This document shows positions 9,442 through 18,878 of a DNA stretch of 64,000 nt, piece after piece (within the stretch, counting starts at the first letter, position 1; each line of letters opens with the position of its first letter). Source of the DNA: Terriglobia bacterium (GTDB lineage Bacteria; Acidobacteriota; Terriglobia; Bryobacterales; Bryobacteraceae); NCBI GenBank assembly GCA_021325235.1, contig JAJPHN010000025.1:496001-560000 (forward strand), written 5' to 3'. Position numbers and translations under genes: made by a program. Below the pieces are notes generated by a model that was given only the letters and a program-made list of their open reading frames with translations, did no database searches and had not been told where the DNA came from.

Positions 9442-9559
9442 TCGACCGCTTCGGGGCTATTGGAAATGGCTGCGCGCTCTCGTCCGGCAGCAATTGCCCT
9501 TAGTATAGCGCCGATAAAGGGATGTTCGCCGGGTCGTCCAGGTTACCGAACACCCTGTT

Positions 9560-10468
9560 TTGCACGTGTCTTCTGATCGATTTCCATTAATCGTGATCTG
9601 CGGTCCCACCGGCAGCGGGAAAAGCGCACTCGCCCTCTTTCTCGCTTCCGAACTCGGCGGCGAAATCGTCAATTATGATTCGGTCCAGGTCTATCGCGGG
9701 CTCGACGTCGGCTCTGCCAAGACTCCGCCGGCCGAGCGCCGCGGCATTCCGCATCATCTTATAGATGTCCTGGCTCCCGCTGAGGAGCTGAGTGCCGGCG
9801 CATACGCCCGCCTTGCCCGTCCTGTGCTCCGCGAGATCGCCGAGCGTGGGCGGTTGCCTGTGCTTGTGGGCGGCACTGGATTCTACTTACGAGCTCTTCT
9901 CGACGGTCTCTCTCCGGCTCCCCCGCGCGATCCCGCTTTGCGCAAACGTCTTGCCGAGTCTGCCCAGCGCCGGCCCACCGCCCTGCATCGCCTGCTGCGT
10001 CATCTCGATCCGGAAGCCGCCCGGCGCATCCACCCCAACGATGGCCAGAAGCTCATCCGGGCCATTGAGCTCGCCCGCGCCGAACGGCTTCCACGTGATC
10101 CGCTCACCGGCTTCCGCATCGTCAAAATCGCGCTGAATCCCGATCGCAAACAGCTCTACGCGCGCATTAATCAGCGCACCGAGCAGATGTTCGCCGGCGG
10201 CCTGCTCGAAGAAACCGAATCGCTTCTGAGGGCCGGCCTTCCTGCTGATGCCAAACCGCTGCAGACGCTGGGCTACCGCCAGGCCGTACAGGTGCTCACG
10301 CGACAGACCCCAATCGCGCAAGCCATTCTGGAATGCCAGACCAAAACGCGCCAGTATGCCAAGCGCCAGCTCACCTGGTTTCGTGCTGAACGGGATATCA
10401 CCTGGCTCGAAGGTTTCGGCGACGATCCTCACTTGCAACTCACCGCGCGTTCTTTATCTAAGCTTTAG
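9560..10468 (+). CDS. miaA: tRNA dimethylallyltransferase MiaA
   Basis: A 302-residue enzyme that adds dimethylallyl to A37 of tRNAs reading UNN codons. It shows the P-loop GPTGSGKS (15-22), the DSVQVYRGLDVGSAK segment with the catalytic Asp region, HHLIDV, VGGTGFYLRALL, and the late motif LQTLGYRQAV followed by KTRQYAKRQLTWFR. Length and motif order fit the family. The annotated start is TTG; a GTG two codons later is equally possible, and no strong Shine-Dalgarno decides between them. MiaB and other partners are not nearby. Confidence 0.97.
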   Translation: MHVSSDRFPLIVICGPTGSGKSALALFLASELGGEIVNYDSVQVYRGLDVGSAKTPPAERRGIPHHLIDVLAPAEELSAGAYARLARPVLREIAERGRLPVLVGGTGFYLRALLDGLSPAPPRDPALRKRLAESAQRRPTALHRLLRHLDPEAARRIHPNDGQKLIRAIELARAERLPRDPLTGFRIVKIALNPDRKQLYARINQRTEQMFAGGLLEETESLLRAGLPADAKPLQTLGYRQAVQVLTRQTPIAQAILECQTKTRQYAKRQLTWFRAERDITWLEGFGDDPHLQLTARSLSKL

Positions 10469-10517
10469 AATTCTGCGGACGCGAATCGGCGTATTCAGAG
10501 GCAAGGAGCTGATTTCC

Positions 10518-10865
10518 ATGTTGAAGAAACTTTCTCTGGCCGCCGCCGTCGCAGCCGCCTCGCTCATTGCCTCCGGCAACACCTACAAAGTGAACGTGCT
10601 CGAAGACACGACACTCAACGGCAAACAGATCAAGGCCGGCGACTACAAAGTCGCGCTCGATGGCACGACCGCTACCCTGAAGCACGGCAAAGAAGTCGTG
10701 ACCGTTCCCGCGCACACCGAACAGGCGCAAAGCAAATATCAAAACACCGCGATCAAATACGTCAATAACTCAATCGAAGAGATCCACATCGGCGGCACAA
10801 CCACCAAAATCGTCTTCACGCCCGAGGGCAGCAGCGCTGCAGCTGGAGGGTCCAACCTGAATTAG
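10518..10865 (+). CDS. Small exported beta-rich protein
   Basis: A 115-residue protein starting at an ATG with AAGGAG ten bases upstream. A signal peptide (MLKKLSLAAAVAAASLIASG) precedes a compact domain rich in short beta-like stretches (TYKVNVLEDTTLNGKQIKAG, DYKVALDGTTATLKHGKEVV, IEEIHIGGTTTKIVF), ending in a low-complexity GSSAAAGGSN tail. Proteins of this look are common in Acidobacteria but I know no function. It sits 49 bases after miaA and could share its transcript; the good ribosome site suggests high expression. Confidence 0.8.
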   Translation: MLKKLSLAAAVAAASLIASGNTYKVNVLEDTTLNGKQIKAGDYKVALDGTTATLKHGKEVVTVPAHTEQAQSKYQNTAIKYVNNSIEEIHIGGTTTKIVFTPEGSSAAAGGSNLN

Positions 10866-10952
10866 CTTTCGACCAGCTCAAGATCCGGACGAATCCGCTC
10901 GGCTGTTCAGTCGGGCCCCATCTTCTTGGAATGGTCCCTGGCGGTTGTTTCG

Positions 10953-11390
10953 CTACGAACTCTTGTCAGCCGGGTGGATGGCGGCCAACCACCAGGGCAG
11001 GATATACAAACCAAGCCAGGTCCGCCACAGAAAGCCGGTGACGCAATGCGCCCATGTGATGCGATCGCCGGCAACCATCACCAGCAGCGCCGCCAGAATG
11101 ATCGCGTGCGTGAGTGTCCGGTAGACGCGATAGGCTGCGTTTTCCGCCTGCTGGTTTACCTTGCTTCTGGCCTGAGCCTGCACAGCAAAAGCCACTAGGG
11201 CGAGCACGAATGCCCACACGACATCCACCGATCCCCACCACTTCGGGAATTCGGACGTATCCTTCGCCAGACCGGCACTAAGGGGAAAGATCCACGACAG
11301 CACGAACAACATCGCGGCTGCATACGCCAAGGCGCGAACCCACCCCGTTTCTCTCATAGCAGGATTTTTCGCGTTGACAGTGTACATCAA
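10953..11390 (-). CDS. Small four-helix membrane protein, unknown function
   Basis: A 145-residue hydrophobic protein. Four transmembrane segments are apparent, around residues 20-45 (ALAYAAAMLFVLSWIFPL), 53-70, 92-108 (AIILAALLVMVAG) and 118-136 (FLWRTWLGLYILPWWLAAI). The annotated start adds about 11 residues before MRETGWVRA, which at 11357 may be the real start. I do not recognise the family. It stands alone, convergent with the small exported protein. Confidence 0.6.
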   Translation of the reverse strand: MMYTVNAKNPAMRETGWVRALAYAAAMLFVLSWIFPLSAGLAKDTSEFPKWWGSVDVVWAFVLALVAFAVQAQARSKVNQQAENAAYRVYRTLTHAIILAALLVMVAGDRITWAHCVTGFLWRTWLGLYILPWWLAAIHPADKSS

Positions 11391-11689
11391 TCCCGTTAAC
11401 AGCGCATTTCGAAAAAAGCCACAGGGCGGCGCCGGAGCACGCGGCTGAAGGAATTTCTATGAGCGAAATGTGCGGCAATCAAGTTCAATCCGGCGCGCGG
11501 AAAACCGACGAATGTCAGTCGCAGGCTCAAGGCCAGTCTCTCCGGCGATGGTCTGCGTTGAGAAACCTAAGCGGCGTCCCGGGCCTGGCGCGAAGCGGGC
11601 AAAGAAACTGAAGGGGTCGAGAATGTGGCGATCGAGCGGCGAGCGTACAACGTCCGAGCTCAACCTCTCGTCTGAACTGTTGAGCGAAG
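11391..11689. other. Gene-free gap of about 300 bases
   Basis: No supported gene between two minus-strand genes. Minus-strand frames across it translate to Arg/Ser-rich sequence without family features. One contains a phrase like those produced antisense to tRNA genes, but no cloverleaf could be folded around it. Confidence 0.4.
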
Positions 11690-11929
11690 CTACTCTTGCG
11701 CGGGCATCTGCTGCTCGTTTTCGCGCCAGGCGCTGATCTTCAGGCGACGGCAAACCCAGCACAGATCTTCTTCGCCCGCCGCGTGAGCCGCTGCGCTTTG
11801 CGGTTTGCAGGGCGCTCCGCATACCGCGCACGGTTTGGTCGGCTGCGGCCGCTCCGACTCCACCGACCTCTTCGCCATTTCCAGAATCTCCGGCGAGATC
11901 ACCGGCTCGGAGATCGGTTTCTTTTTCAT
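11690..11929 (-). CDS. Small zinc-ribbon-like protein
   Basis: A 79-residue protein with two CxxC pairs, CAVCGAPC and LCWVCRR, about 25 residues apart: a likely four-cysteine zinc site. The N-terminus is charged (MKKKPISEPVISPEILEMAK). The start is the ATG at 11929; a GTG four codons upstream is the alternative. There is no signal peptide or membrane segment, so it is probably cytosolic. It lies 55 bases downstream of the porin gene on the same strand. Function unknown. Confidence 0.6.
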   Translation of the reverse strand: MKKKPISEPVISPEILEMAKRSVESERPQPTKPCAVCGAPCKPQSAAAHAAGEEDLCWVCRRLKISAWRENEQQMPAQE

Positions 11930-11984
11930 AACTGCTTTCACTATAGAACAGTTCTTCGCGTTTCGAGCCTTATTCCCGTACTGC

Positions 11985-13430
11985 TTACTTCGGCCCGCGC
12001 GCGAAAGTCTCCTTACCTATTTCGGCGTGCAGACGAATCGATTCGATCCAAACCGGCCCGCGATCGTGGTTATACGCCGGATTGTCGACATGCTGCACAT
12101 CGAATCCCGCAAAAAAACCGGGAAACAGCCGCGCGTTGTAGTACGTTTCCCAGATCTTCTCGGGCGCATAGTTCAGCCGCCCGTCGCCGATCAGGAAGTC
12201 GTGACCGCCGAGCGCCAGGTACTCGGTGTGTACCGCCGAAAGTCCGCCCGCGGTAAACTCGGTTGCCGCCGTATCATCCGGCCTTCGCCAGCGCTGTCCC
12301 GTTACCGAAACACCGCCGCTCGCCAGCCGGTCTATCGCCGTGAATGCAAAACTCTCCGTCTTGCCATCGTTCCAGCCGAGGCGCATGAAAACGCCTATAT
12401 CCTTCGTCAGCTCCTGCTCGGCATTCACGCCCACGCCGTACTTCATCGTCCCTGGCTTGCGCGTGGCCGTAATATCCGGCACCGTGCCCTGCTGTTTGGC
12501 CAGATCGATCGATTTCTGATAGGTCCCCGCGTCGGCGTGATTGACATATGGCGTCACCCGCATCGCGCCCGGATGTTTTCGCAGTTCGTACCGGTACTCG
12601 CCCTCGAAGACGTCGCTGCGATCCTCCAGCACGCGCCGGTCAAATCGCAGCCCGTTCGCCACTTTCGGCATCGCGCCGCTTCCATAACGCAGCGACCAGT
12701 TCCGCGTGTGAAACTCGTGCACCCAGCCCCACGTATATCCACGCGTATCCGCTCCGTAATCCCAGGCGCCGTTGTACATCACCGCCCATCCCATAAACTG
12801 CGTGCGCGGATCGTGCGAATAGCGGTTGTTATCGAAGTAGTCAGTCAGCGTGAATCGCCCCACCACGATCGTGTAGCGTGTCATCGGCCGCTCGCCCGCG
12901 AGCTGGTTTTCCTCGCTGCCGAACGACTCCTTCGCGTCTCCAAATCCAAAATCGTGCGAAACATACAGCCGCGCAATGTATGGCTTCGGCGTTGCGCTCG
13001 CTACTCGCGGCAACTCGCCGTTCGATGAATTCGCCAGCCCGTTCACTCCGCTGAATCCGCGTCCGCCGGCGATCTCCGGATCGAAATAGAGCTGCGTGTT
13101 CTGATCGAACCGCAGTCCGAAGAACAGCGTTGTCGTCAGAGAAACATCACGCTCCGGATAATCCTGCAGACTGAATGGACCCTCATACGGCGAATGAAAC
13201 GTGCCGTGATACTGTCCGATAGAAGTCGCCTGCCAGAACAAATTCCAGCGCTCGTTCTCGACCGGCTTTTCCGGCGTCCGGTTCTCTTCCTGGCGCGGGA
13301 TTTCGCCGCCCTGTGCAGGCGGATTCTGTTGCCCGTCGCCCGCTGCCGGCGTCTGCGTCTGTGCAGGAGCGATTGCCCCAAAAATCAACAGAATCGTCAG
13401 CCAAACCGGTGCTATGAATTTGTAACGCAT
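11985..13430 (-). CDS. OprB-like carbohydrate porin
   Basis: A 481-residue outer-membrane protein. A signal peptide (APVWLTILLIFGAIAPAQTQ) is followed by a low-complexity Pro/Gln/Glu linker to about residue 60, then a long beta-strand-rich region. The pattern WNLFWQATSIGQYHGTFHSP, LYFDPEIAGGRGFSGVNGLA, YTIVVGRFTLTDYFDNNRYS and GVFMRLGWNDGKTESFAFTA is typical of OprB and carbohydrate-selective porins. The final strand region is WIESIRLHAEIGKETFARG. It probably admits sugars or small organic solutes. No transporter or catabolic genes are next to it, so the substrate is unknown. It is divergent from the PEP-CTERM gene with 143 bases between. Confidence 0.85.
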   Translation of the reverse strand: MRYKFIAPVWLTILLIFGAIAPAQTQTPAAGDGQQNPPAQGGEIPRQEENRTPEKPVENERWNLFWQATSIGQYHGTFHSPYEGPFSLQDYPERDVSLTTTLFFGLRFDQNTQLYFDPEIAGGRGFSGVNGLANSSNGELPRVASATPKPYIARLYVSHDFGFGDAKESFGSEENQLAGERPMTRYTIVVGRFTLTDYFDNNRYSHDPRTQFMGWAVMYNGAWDYGADTRGYTWGWVHEFHTRNWSLRYGSGAMPKVANGLRFDRRVLEDRSDVFEGEYRYELRKHPGAMRVTPYVNHADAGTYQKSIDLAKQQGTVPDITATRKPGTMKYGVGVNAEQELTKDIGVFMRLGWNDGKTESFAFTAIDRLASGGVSVTGQRWRRPDDTAATEFTAGGLSAVHTEYLALGGHDFLIGDGRLNYAPEKIWETYYNARLFPGFFAGFDVQHVDNPAYNHDRGPVWIESIRLHAEIGKETFARGPK

Positions 13431-13573
13431 TCGTAATTGTTTAGTGCTGTATAGAGCGTTCCCCCAACGCTCGCTTTAGGGTACACGAGAAGTGCTACAG
13501 AACCGTTTCACACCGATGCTGTTTCCGGGGTGCATTTTAGCTGCCTTTCGGCCATCTGGCACAATCAGAAGCT

Positions 13574-14218
13574 ATGCAAAGTTGCTGCGCAGTGTTGTGC
13601 CTGTTTGCCTTTCTTCCGATCGCCTCTGCCGCCACGATCGTTTCGCAAACCAATCCACCGGGAATGCCGCCCAGCACCGGTGTTGGTGCCGATAGCTCGG
13701 AAAGCGTGGCCATCTCCTGGACCATGAACAGCAGTTACAAGAACGTCAACATCGCAGCGTACCTGGTCGGCTCCAATGTTCCCGATTCGGGGACCGCGTA
13801 TCTGACCACGCGCATCGGTCCTTCCACCACCACCTCTGCACAGGTCGCCTCGTCGCCCATCACGTTTCCCGTGTTCGGCCCCGTCTGGCAGACGCTGTTT
13901 TCCGGTCTGACACTCGGTCCGGGCACCTATTACATCGTTCTTTCCTCGACCGAGGCTGTGGGCGGCGGCTGGTCTTTTGCCCCCACTCCCCTGGATGTCA
14001 CAGCTCCCGGCGCCCAGATCGGCAAAAGTCTTTATGGAGTCAATCTGCCATCCAATGCTTATGCTCCCGCCGATCCATACGGGCCCACCTACTCGAACGA
14101 GAATTTCGTATTCGCCGTGCAAGGTGATCCTGTCAACGCAGCCGCTGTTCCCGAGCCGGCCTACTCGATACTTGTGCTGATCGCGTGCGGTGTTATCGCA
14201 AAACGGCGACGCCGCTGA
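13574..14218 (+). CDS. PEP-CTERM sorting-signal protein
   Basis: A 214-residue exported protein: N-terminal signal peptide (MQSCCAVLCLFAFLPIASA), a Ser/Thr/Gly-rich body, and a C-terminal PEP-CTERM tripartite signal (VPEP, hydrophobic helix YSILVLIACGVIA, then KRRRR). Such proteins are processed by exosortase and placed at the cell surface or in exopolysaccharide matrix. No exosortase gene is in this window. The body has no catalytic motif I recognise. The amidohydrolase starts 22 bases later on the same strand, so the two may be co-expressed. Confidence 0.8.
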   Translation: MQSCCAVLCLFAFLPIASAATIVSQTNPPGMPPSTGVGADSSESVAISWTMNSSYKNVNIAAYLVGSNVPDSGTAYLTTRIGPSTTTSAQVASSPITFPVFGPVWQTLFSGLTLGPGTYYIVLSSTEAVGGGWSFAPTPLDVTAPGAQIGKSLYGVNLPSNAYAPADPYGPTYSNENFVFAVQGDPVNAAAVPEPAYSILVLIACGVIAKRRRR

Positions 14219-14240
14219 TTCCATCCACCAGGAAAGACCT

Positions 14241-16253
14241 TTGCTCATCTCTTTACCCGTCCGAACTCTCGTTGCGCTTCTGGCGTTCTTCGCCCCTTTG
14301 GCCGCCGCCCAGCAGACCGAAACCTCCGGCACGTTCGTGCTTCACAAGTTCGCCGCCGCGATCGGCACCGAAACCTACTCGATCGAGACCAAAGCCGACA
14401 CGTACACCCTCACCTCGCATTTCCTCTTCACGGATCGCGGCACCAAAGTGCCTCTCGAAACCACCTTCGTCGCCCGCCGTGCCGATATGATGCCGATCTC
14501 GTACAACGCCAAAGGCAAGTCTTCGCGCCTGGCCGAGATGAACGACACTCTCACCGTCGCGGGCAGCAGCCTCTCCATCAACCGAAGCGGCAAGACGGCC
14601 AACGAAACAGCCGCCTCGCCCTGGTTCGTCGCCGACGGCTATTCTCCCGTCGCCATGCAGGAACAAATGATGCGCTGGTGGCTCACGCACGGCCAGCCCC
14701 GGGAATTCACCGCGTATCCGGCGAAGGTCGCGATCCGCATCGTCCCGGCCGGAACATTAACCATCTCCGGCCGCAAGCTCCAGGGCTACACCATCGCCGG
14801 CCTCATCTGGGGCCAGGAATCGCTCTGGCTCGACGACGCGCGAAACCTCATCGCGCTCGTCAGCACCGATGCCGAATTCGATCACTTCGAAGCCGTCCGC
14901 GAGCCCTATGAGTCGAATCTCGCAACATTCATCGGGGCAGCTGTCAAAGCGGACCTCGGAGCCCTCGCCGCGCTCACCTCCAAAGCCCGCATGCCTCCTG
15001 TCCGCCGCCTCGCCATCACCGGCGCCACTCTCATCGACTCCACCGGCGCAGCTCCCTTCAAAAACAGCGTCATTCTCATCGAGCAGGGCATCATTCGTGC
15101 CGCCGGGTCGCGCGACCAAATCCAACTTCCCAATGATGCAACCGTGCTCGACGCCTCCGGCAAGTTCGCCGTTCCGGGACTCTGGGACATGCACGCCCAC
15201 TACGAACAGGTCGAGTGGGGACCGATCTATCTGGCCGCGGGCGTCACCAGCGTTCGCGACGTTGGCAACGAGTTCGACTTCATCCACACGCTGCATACGG
15301 AACTCGATCGCCGCGAGAATCCCGCCATTGGTCCGCATCTCGAGTTCGCCGGGGTCATCGATGGTCACGGCCCGATCTCACTCGGCGCCGTGCTGGCCGA
15401 TACTCCCACTGAAGCCGAGCAGTGGGTCGAGCGCTACAAAGCCGCCGGTGCACGTCAGATCAAGATCTACAGCTCCGTGAAGCCCGAGATTGTGCGCGCC
15501 ATCACCGCCAAGGCTCATTCCTCGGGCATGACCGTCACCGGCCACATCCCCGAAGGCATGACTGCCATCGAAGGCGTCCACGATGGCATGGACCAGATCA
15601 ACCACATCAGCTACGAAACGCCGTACTTTTCTCGCCCAGTACTGACGGCCGATGGCAAACCGGACCGCACGAAGCCTCCCATCCTGGAAGCGGATGGTCC
15701 CCGCACGAAAGATCTGCTCTCAACGCTCGAAACGCATCGCACGGTTCTCGATCCGACCATTGCGCTGTACGAGGGATTCTCTAACACAGTCCCGCTGGCC
15801 GAGCTCGAACCCGGCATTAATCACCTTCCGCCGCAGCTCCGCGAAGCGCTGGACAATCCTCCGGTTACCGGCGACAAAGTCGCGCTCACGACTCGCCGCT
15901 GGGAGATTCTGGTGGCAACTCTCCGCGCCCTGCACCAGGCTCACATTCCCATCGTCGCGGGAACCGATCAGGCAATTCCCGGCTATTCGCTTCATCGCGA
16001 ACTCGAGCTCTATGTTCAGGCCGGATTCACGCCGCTCGAGGCCCTGCAGTCGGCCACCATCGTCGCGGCCCGTGCGCTCGGCGTCGAGCAGGAATCCGGC
16101 TCGCTCGAAGCAGGCAAGCGCGGCGACGTGCTGCTTCTAAATGCCGATCCGCTCGCCGACATTCACAACACGCGTGCCGTTTGGCGAACTGTAGCCGCCG
16201 GAGCAGTCTACGATCCGGGTCCGCTCTGGCAAAGCGTCGGTTTCCTGCCCTGA
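14241..16253 (+). CDS. Exported amidohydrolase-family enzyme
   Basis: A 670-residue protein from a TTG start with AGGAAAG five bases upstream. The signal peptide covers about 1-23 (VRTLVALLAFFAPLAAA). Residues 25-230 form an extra N-terminal beta-rich domain. From about 260 follows an imidazolonepropionase/prolidase-like amidohydrolase: GTLIDS-type opening (GATLIDSTGAAPF), metal-binding HxH in GLWDMHAHYE, a candidate Lys ligand in RQIKIYSS, His in TGHIPEG and INHISYE, and Asp in AGTDQA. It ends with GSLEAGKRGDVLLLNADPL, the usual return strand of the composite beta domain. Probably a periplasmic metal-dependent hydrolase of peptides or cyclic amides; the substrate is unknown. Confidence 0.87.
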   Translation: MLISLPVRTLVALLAFFAPLAAAQQTETSGTFVLHKFAAAIGTETYSIETKADTYTLTSHFLFTDRGTKVPLETTFVARRADMMPISYNAKGKSSRLAEMNDTLTVAGSSLSINRSGKTANETAASPWFVADGYSPVAMQEQMMRWWLTHGQPREFTAYPAKVAIRIVPAGTLTISGRKLQGYTIAGLIWGQESLWLDDARNLIALVSTDAEFDHFEAVREPYESNLATFIGAAVKADLGALAALTSKARMPPVRRLAITGATLIDSTGAAPFKNSVILIEQGIIRAAGSRDQIQLPNDATVLDASGKFAVPGLWDMHAHYEQVEWGPIYLAAGVTSVRDVGNEFDFIHTLHTELDRRENPAIGPHLEFAGVIDGHGPISLGAVLADTPTEAEQWVERYKAAGARQIKIYSSVKPEIVRAITAKAHSSGMTVTGHIPEGMTAIEGVHDGMDQINHISYETPYFSRPVLTADGKPDRTKPPILEADGPRTKDLLSTLETHRTVLDPTIALYEGFSNTVPLAELEPGINHLPPQLREALDNPPVTGDKVALTTRRWEILVATLRALHQAHIPIVAGTDQAIPGYSLHRELELYVQAGFTPLEALQSATIVAARALGVEQESGSLEAGKRGDVLLLNADPLADIHNTRAVWRTVAAGAVYDPGPLWQSVGFLP

Positions 16254-16263
16254 ATGATTGCCG

Positions 16264-17055
16264 CTATCGCAAGGTAATCTGATCTCCCGGCAGCAACGGC
16301 ATTGCGAGCACTGCCTCCGGATCGCCCTTCACGCGTACCGGCAGCAATCGTCCGTTGTAGAGCCGCTTCATTGTGAACGGCCGTGGCGATTCGATCACGC
16401 TCGACAGCTTGCTACCCCACACCACATCCTGCGGCTTCTGGTTCACCACGATCTTCATGTACACCGCCACTGAGCACGCCTCCGGAAACACCGTGCAATG
16501 CGCCGCACCGTTCCCGCACACCAATTCCGGATCTCGCAGCTGCGCTGCAAGCCCCTTCAGTTCTTCCTCCGAGTTCGCTCCCAGCAGCACCGATCCGCGC
16601 GCATTGCGGCTCCGCGCAAAAACAATCTCGAAGTAGAACCGGTACGCCCGAAAATGCATCTGCGACGGACGAATCAAATCCTGCACCGCCGGATCCGCTT
16701 CCGGCCGGTTTTTCATCGGTTCCACCGCGAGCAGCTTCAACCCGCCTGAACAGACTTCATAGCGCGCCGTCTCGGTTCCCAGAAATCCATCCAGCCCGCG
16801 CCTCGATGCCCCCGGCTTGTAATAGGCATTCTCGATGCGCAGTTCCATCAACGGCTGCAGGTCGACCGATTCGCCTCCGCGCACGAAGCCGTTGTACGCG
16901 CGGGGAATGTCTGGAAACGCAACCTGCTGCGCGTCGGGCGTTCGGAGCAGGTACTCCGGCGTCTCTGGAATCACCTGAAAGGAACGGACTCTTGGCCCGC
17001 ATGAAACCAGAACAACCGCCAGTACCGCGATCGCAAGCGTGCCCGCGCTTCTCAA
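16264..17055 (-). CDS. Lipoprotein of unknown function
   Basis: A 263-residue putative lipoprotein. I place the start at a TTG overlapping the ABC-F stop (TTGA), giving a short signal (LAIAVLAVVLVSCG) with lipobox Cys near residue 19. A longer frame extends into the ABC-F coding region and is not plausible. The mature part contains three spaced cysteines (YEVCSGG, ELVCGNG, CTVFPEACSV) that may form disulfides. It ends LLPVRVKGDPEAVLAMPLLP then GDQITLR. Not recognised. It is probably the third gene of the FUSC / ABC-F / lipoprotein run. Confidence 0.7.
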   Translation of the reverse strand: MRSAGTLAIAVLAVVLVSCGPRVRSFQVIPETPEYLLRTPDAQQVAFPDIPRAYNGFVRGGESVDLQPLMELRIENAYYKPGASRRGLDGFLGTETARYEVCSGGLKLLAVEPMKNRPEADPAVQDLIRPSQMHFRAYRFYFEIVFARSRNARGSVLLGANSEEELKGLAAQLRDPELVCGNGAAHCTVFPEACSVAVYMKIVVNQKPQDVVWGSKLSSVIESPRPFTMKRLYNGRLLPVRVKGDPEAVLAMPLLPGDQITLR

Positions 17056-18857
17056 CGCAGCCCGCTCACTTTCTCCTCCAGCTCGGCCCAGCGTGCATAC
17101 AGCGCGTCCGCCTCGCCTTGCGCTTGCTCGATCTCGGCCAGCGCCTGCTGCAATCGCTTCGGATCGCGCGTGACCTCCACATCTTCGAGCAGCGCCTTCT
17201 TTGCCGCCAGCACTGCATCCGCTTCCGCAATGCGCTGCTCGATCGTCTCCCAATCGCGGTTCTCGAGATAGGAAAGCTTCCTGGCCGGTGCTCTCGCTTT
17301 CTCCGGTGTTTTCCTGCTTTCAACCGCTTCCGTCCCCTGATCACTGCGCTCGGCGAGCCAGGCCTCCCATTGCGCGTAATCGGCAAACAACTGCGCTTCG
17401 CCTGTGCCATCCAGTCCCAGCACCGTGGTCGAAACGCGATCGAGCATAAAGCGGTCGTGCGTCACCAGCACAAGTGCCCCCGGAAACTCGAGCAGATTTT
17501 CTTCGAGGATCTCGAGCGTTGGAATATCCAGATCATTGGTCGGCTCATCCAGCAGCAGCACATCTGCCGGCTCCAGCATCAGCTTCGCAATCAACACCCG
17601 CGCCCGCTCGCCGCACGACAACTTCCTTACCGGCTGGTTCAACTGCTCGCTCGAAAACAAAAACCGCGCCGCCCACGACGCCACATGAATCGGCCTGTCC
17701 TGAAAAATCACCGAATCGCCATCCGGCGCCAGCGCGCGCCGGAGTGTCAACATTGGATCAAGCGTTCGATTCTGTTCGAAGTAAACCATTCGCAGCGATT
17801 GCGCCCGCTCCACTCGCCCCGCACTCGGCTCCAGTTCGCCCAGAATCAGCCGCAGCAGTGTGGTCTTGCCCGAACCATTCGGCCCCACCAGCCCAATCCG
17901 CATCCCCGCCGTGATCGCAAAATTTAGATCCCGCGCAATGGTCCGCTCGCCGAAAGCAAAGGTAACGTCGTCAAACTTCACCAGCCGCTTCGTCGCGCGC
18001 TCGCTCGCCGTAAAGTCGATCCCGGCTGTTCCCGTGCGCTGCCGTCCCTGCAGATCTTTCAGTTCGCCGATCAGCTCATGCGCCTGATCGATGCGCGCCT
18101 TCGCTTTCGTTGCCCGCGCTTTGGGTCCGCGCCGCAGCCACGCAATTTCCGTGCGCACACGATTTTCGAGCGCCTCCTGACGCTTGACCTGGGCCGCCAG
18201 TACTTCTTCTTTTTTCTCGAGAAACGCGGCGTAGTCGCCCGCCACGCGTAGCACCCCCTCGGCATACATCCGGTTCAGCTCCACAATCCCGGTCGCCACA
18301 TTCTGCAGAAAGTACCGATCATGGCTGATCACGATACAGGCAAACGAACCGCTGCGCAGCAACCCCTCGAGCCACTCGATCCCGGCCAGATCGAGATGAT
18401 TCGTCGGCTCGTCCAGCAGCAGCAGATCGGGCTCGGAGACCAGCGCTTTCGCAATCGCCAGCCGCTTGCGCCAGCCGCCCGAAAGTGTCTGGGCTTCGCT
18501 CTCGAATTCGGTGAAACCCGCGCGCCCCAGCGTCTCGCTCTCGAGCCGGTCCCTTTCGCTCGCTGCCACATGCGCCTGCTCGAGCGCCCGCCGAATGACA
18601 TCGCGAACCGTTTCCCCCGGCGCAAATTCCGACTGTTGCGCCACATAACTCACCCGCGTGTTCTTGCGCAGCGCCACCGTGCCGCTGTCCGCTTCGCGCC
18701 TTCCGGCAAGAATCTCGAGCAGCGTCGATTTGCCCGAACCATTCGGCCCGATCAGCCCCAGCCGGTCGCCTTCGGAAACCGCGATCGAAAGATTCTCGAA
18801 CAACGGCTCCGCGCCGTAACGTACCGTCAGCTCCTGTGCGTTGAGTAAAAGCGCCAC
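17052..18857 (-). CDS. ABC-F family ATPase (Uup-like)
   Basis: A 601-residue soluble protein with two ABC domains and no membrane segment. Domain 1: Walker A GPNGSGKS (37-44), signature LSGGW, Walker B LLLLDEPTNHLD. Domain 2: GPNGSGKT, signature LSCGE, LLLLDEPTNDLD. A basic inter-domain linker (RRGPKARATKAKARIDQ) and a C-terminal coiled-coil-like region (540-601) match Uup. ABC-F proteins act on ribosomes or, for Uup, on branched DNA. The second signature has Cys in place of the first Gly, a mild deviation. It starts 21 bases after the FUSC gene and overlaps the lipoprotein start. Confidence 0.92.
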   Translation of the reverse strand: MALLLNAQELTVRYGAEPLFENLSIAVSEGDRLGLIGPNGSGKSTLLEILAGRREADSGTVALRKNTRVSYVAQQSEFAPGETVRDVIRRALEQAHVAASERDRLESETLGRAGFTEFESEAQTLSGGWRKRLAIAKALVSEPDLLLLDEPTNHLDLAGIEWLEGLLRSGSFACIVISHDRYFLQNVATGIVELNRMYAEGVLRVAGDYAAFLEKKEEVLAAQVKRQEALENRVRTEIAWLRRGPKARATKAKARIDQAHELIGELKDLQGRQRTGTAGIDFTASERATKRLVKFDDVTFAFGERTIARDLNFAITAGMRIGLVGPNGSGKTTLLRLILGELEPSAGRVERAQSLRMVYFEQNRTLDPMLTLRRALAPDGDSVIFQDRPIHVASWAARFLFSSEQLNQPVRKLSCGERARVLIAKLMLEPADVLLLDEPTNDLDIPTLEILEENLLEFPGALVLVTHDRFMLDRVSTTVLGLDGTGEAQLFADYAQWEAWLAERSDQGTEAVESRKTPEKARAPARKLSYLENRDWETIEQRIAEADAVLAAKKALLEDVEVTRDPKRLQQALAEIEQAQGEADALYARWAELEEKVSGLR

Positions 18858-18878
18858 TCCTTCATTCTCACGATCGGA

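Noticed and set aside
11457-11560. A minus-strand reading containing GETGLEPATDIRRF, a phrase familiar from translations antisense to tRNA genes.
   Set aside because: No acceptor stem or cloverleaf could be folded around 11480-11545 on either strand, so I do not call a tRNA.
11805-13028. A 407-codon plus-strand open frame.
   Set aside because: It is antisense to the porin gene; basic, no domain.
16383-17927. A 514-codon plus-strand open frame.
   Set aside because: It is antisense to the lipoprotein and ABC-F genes and has a Pro/Arg/Ser-rich shadow composition.
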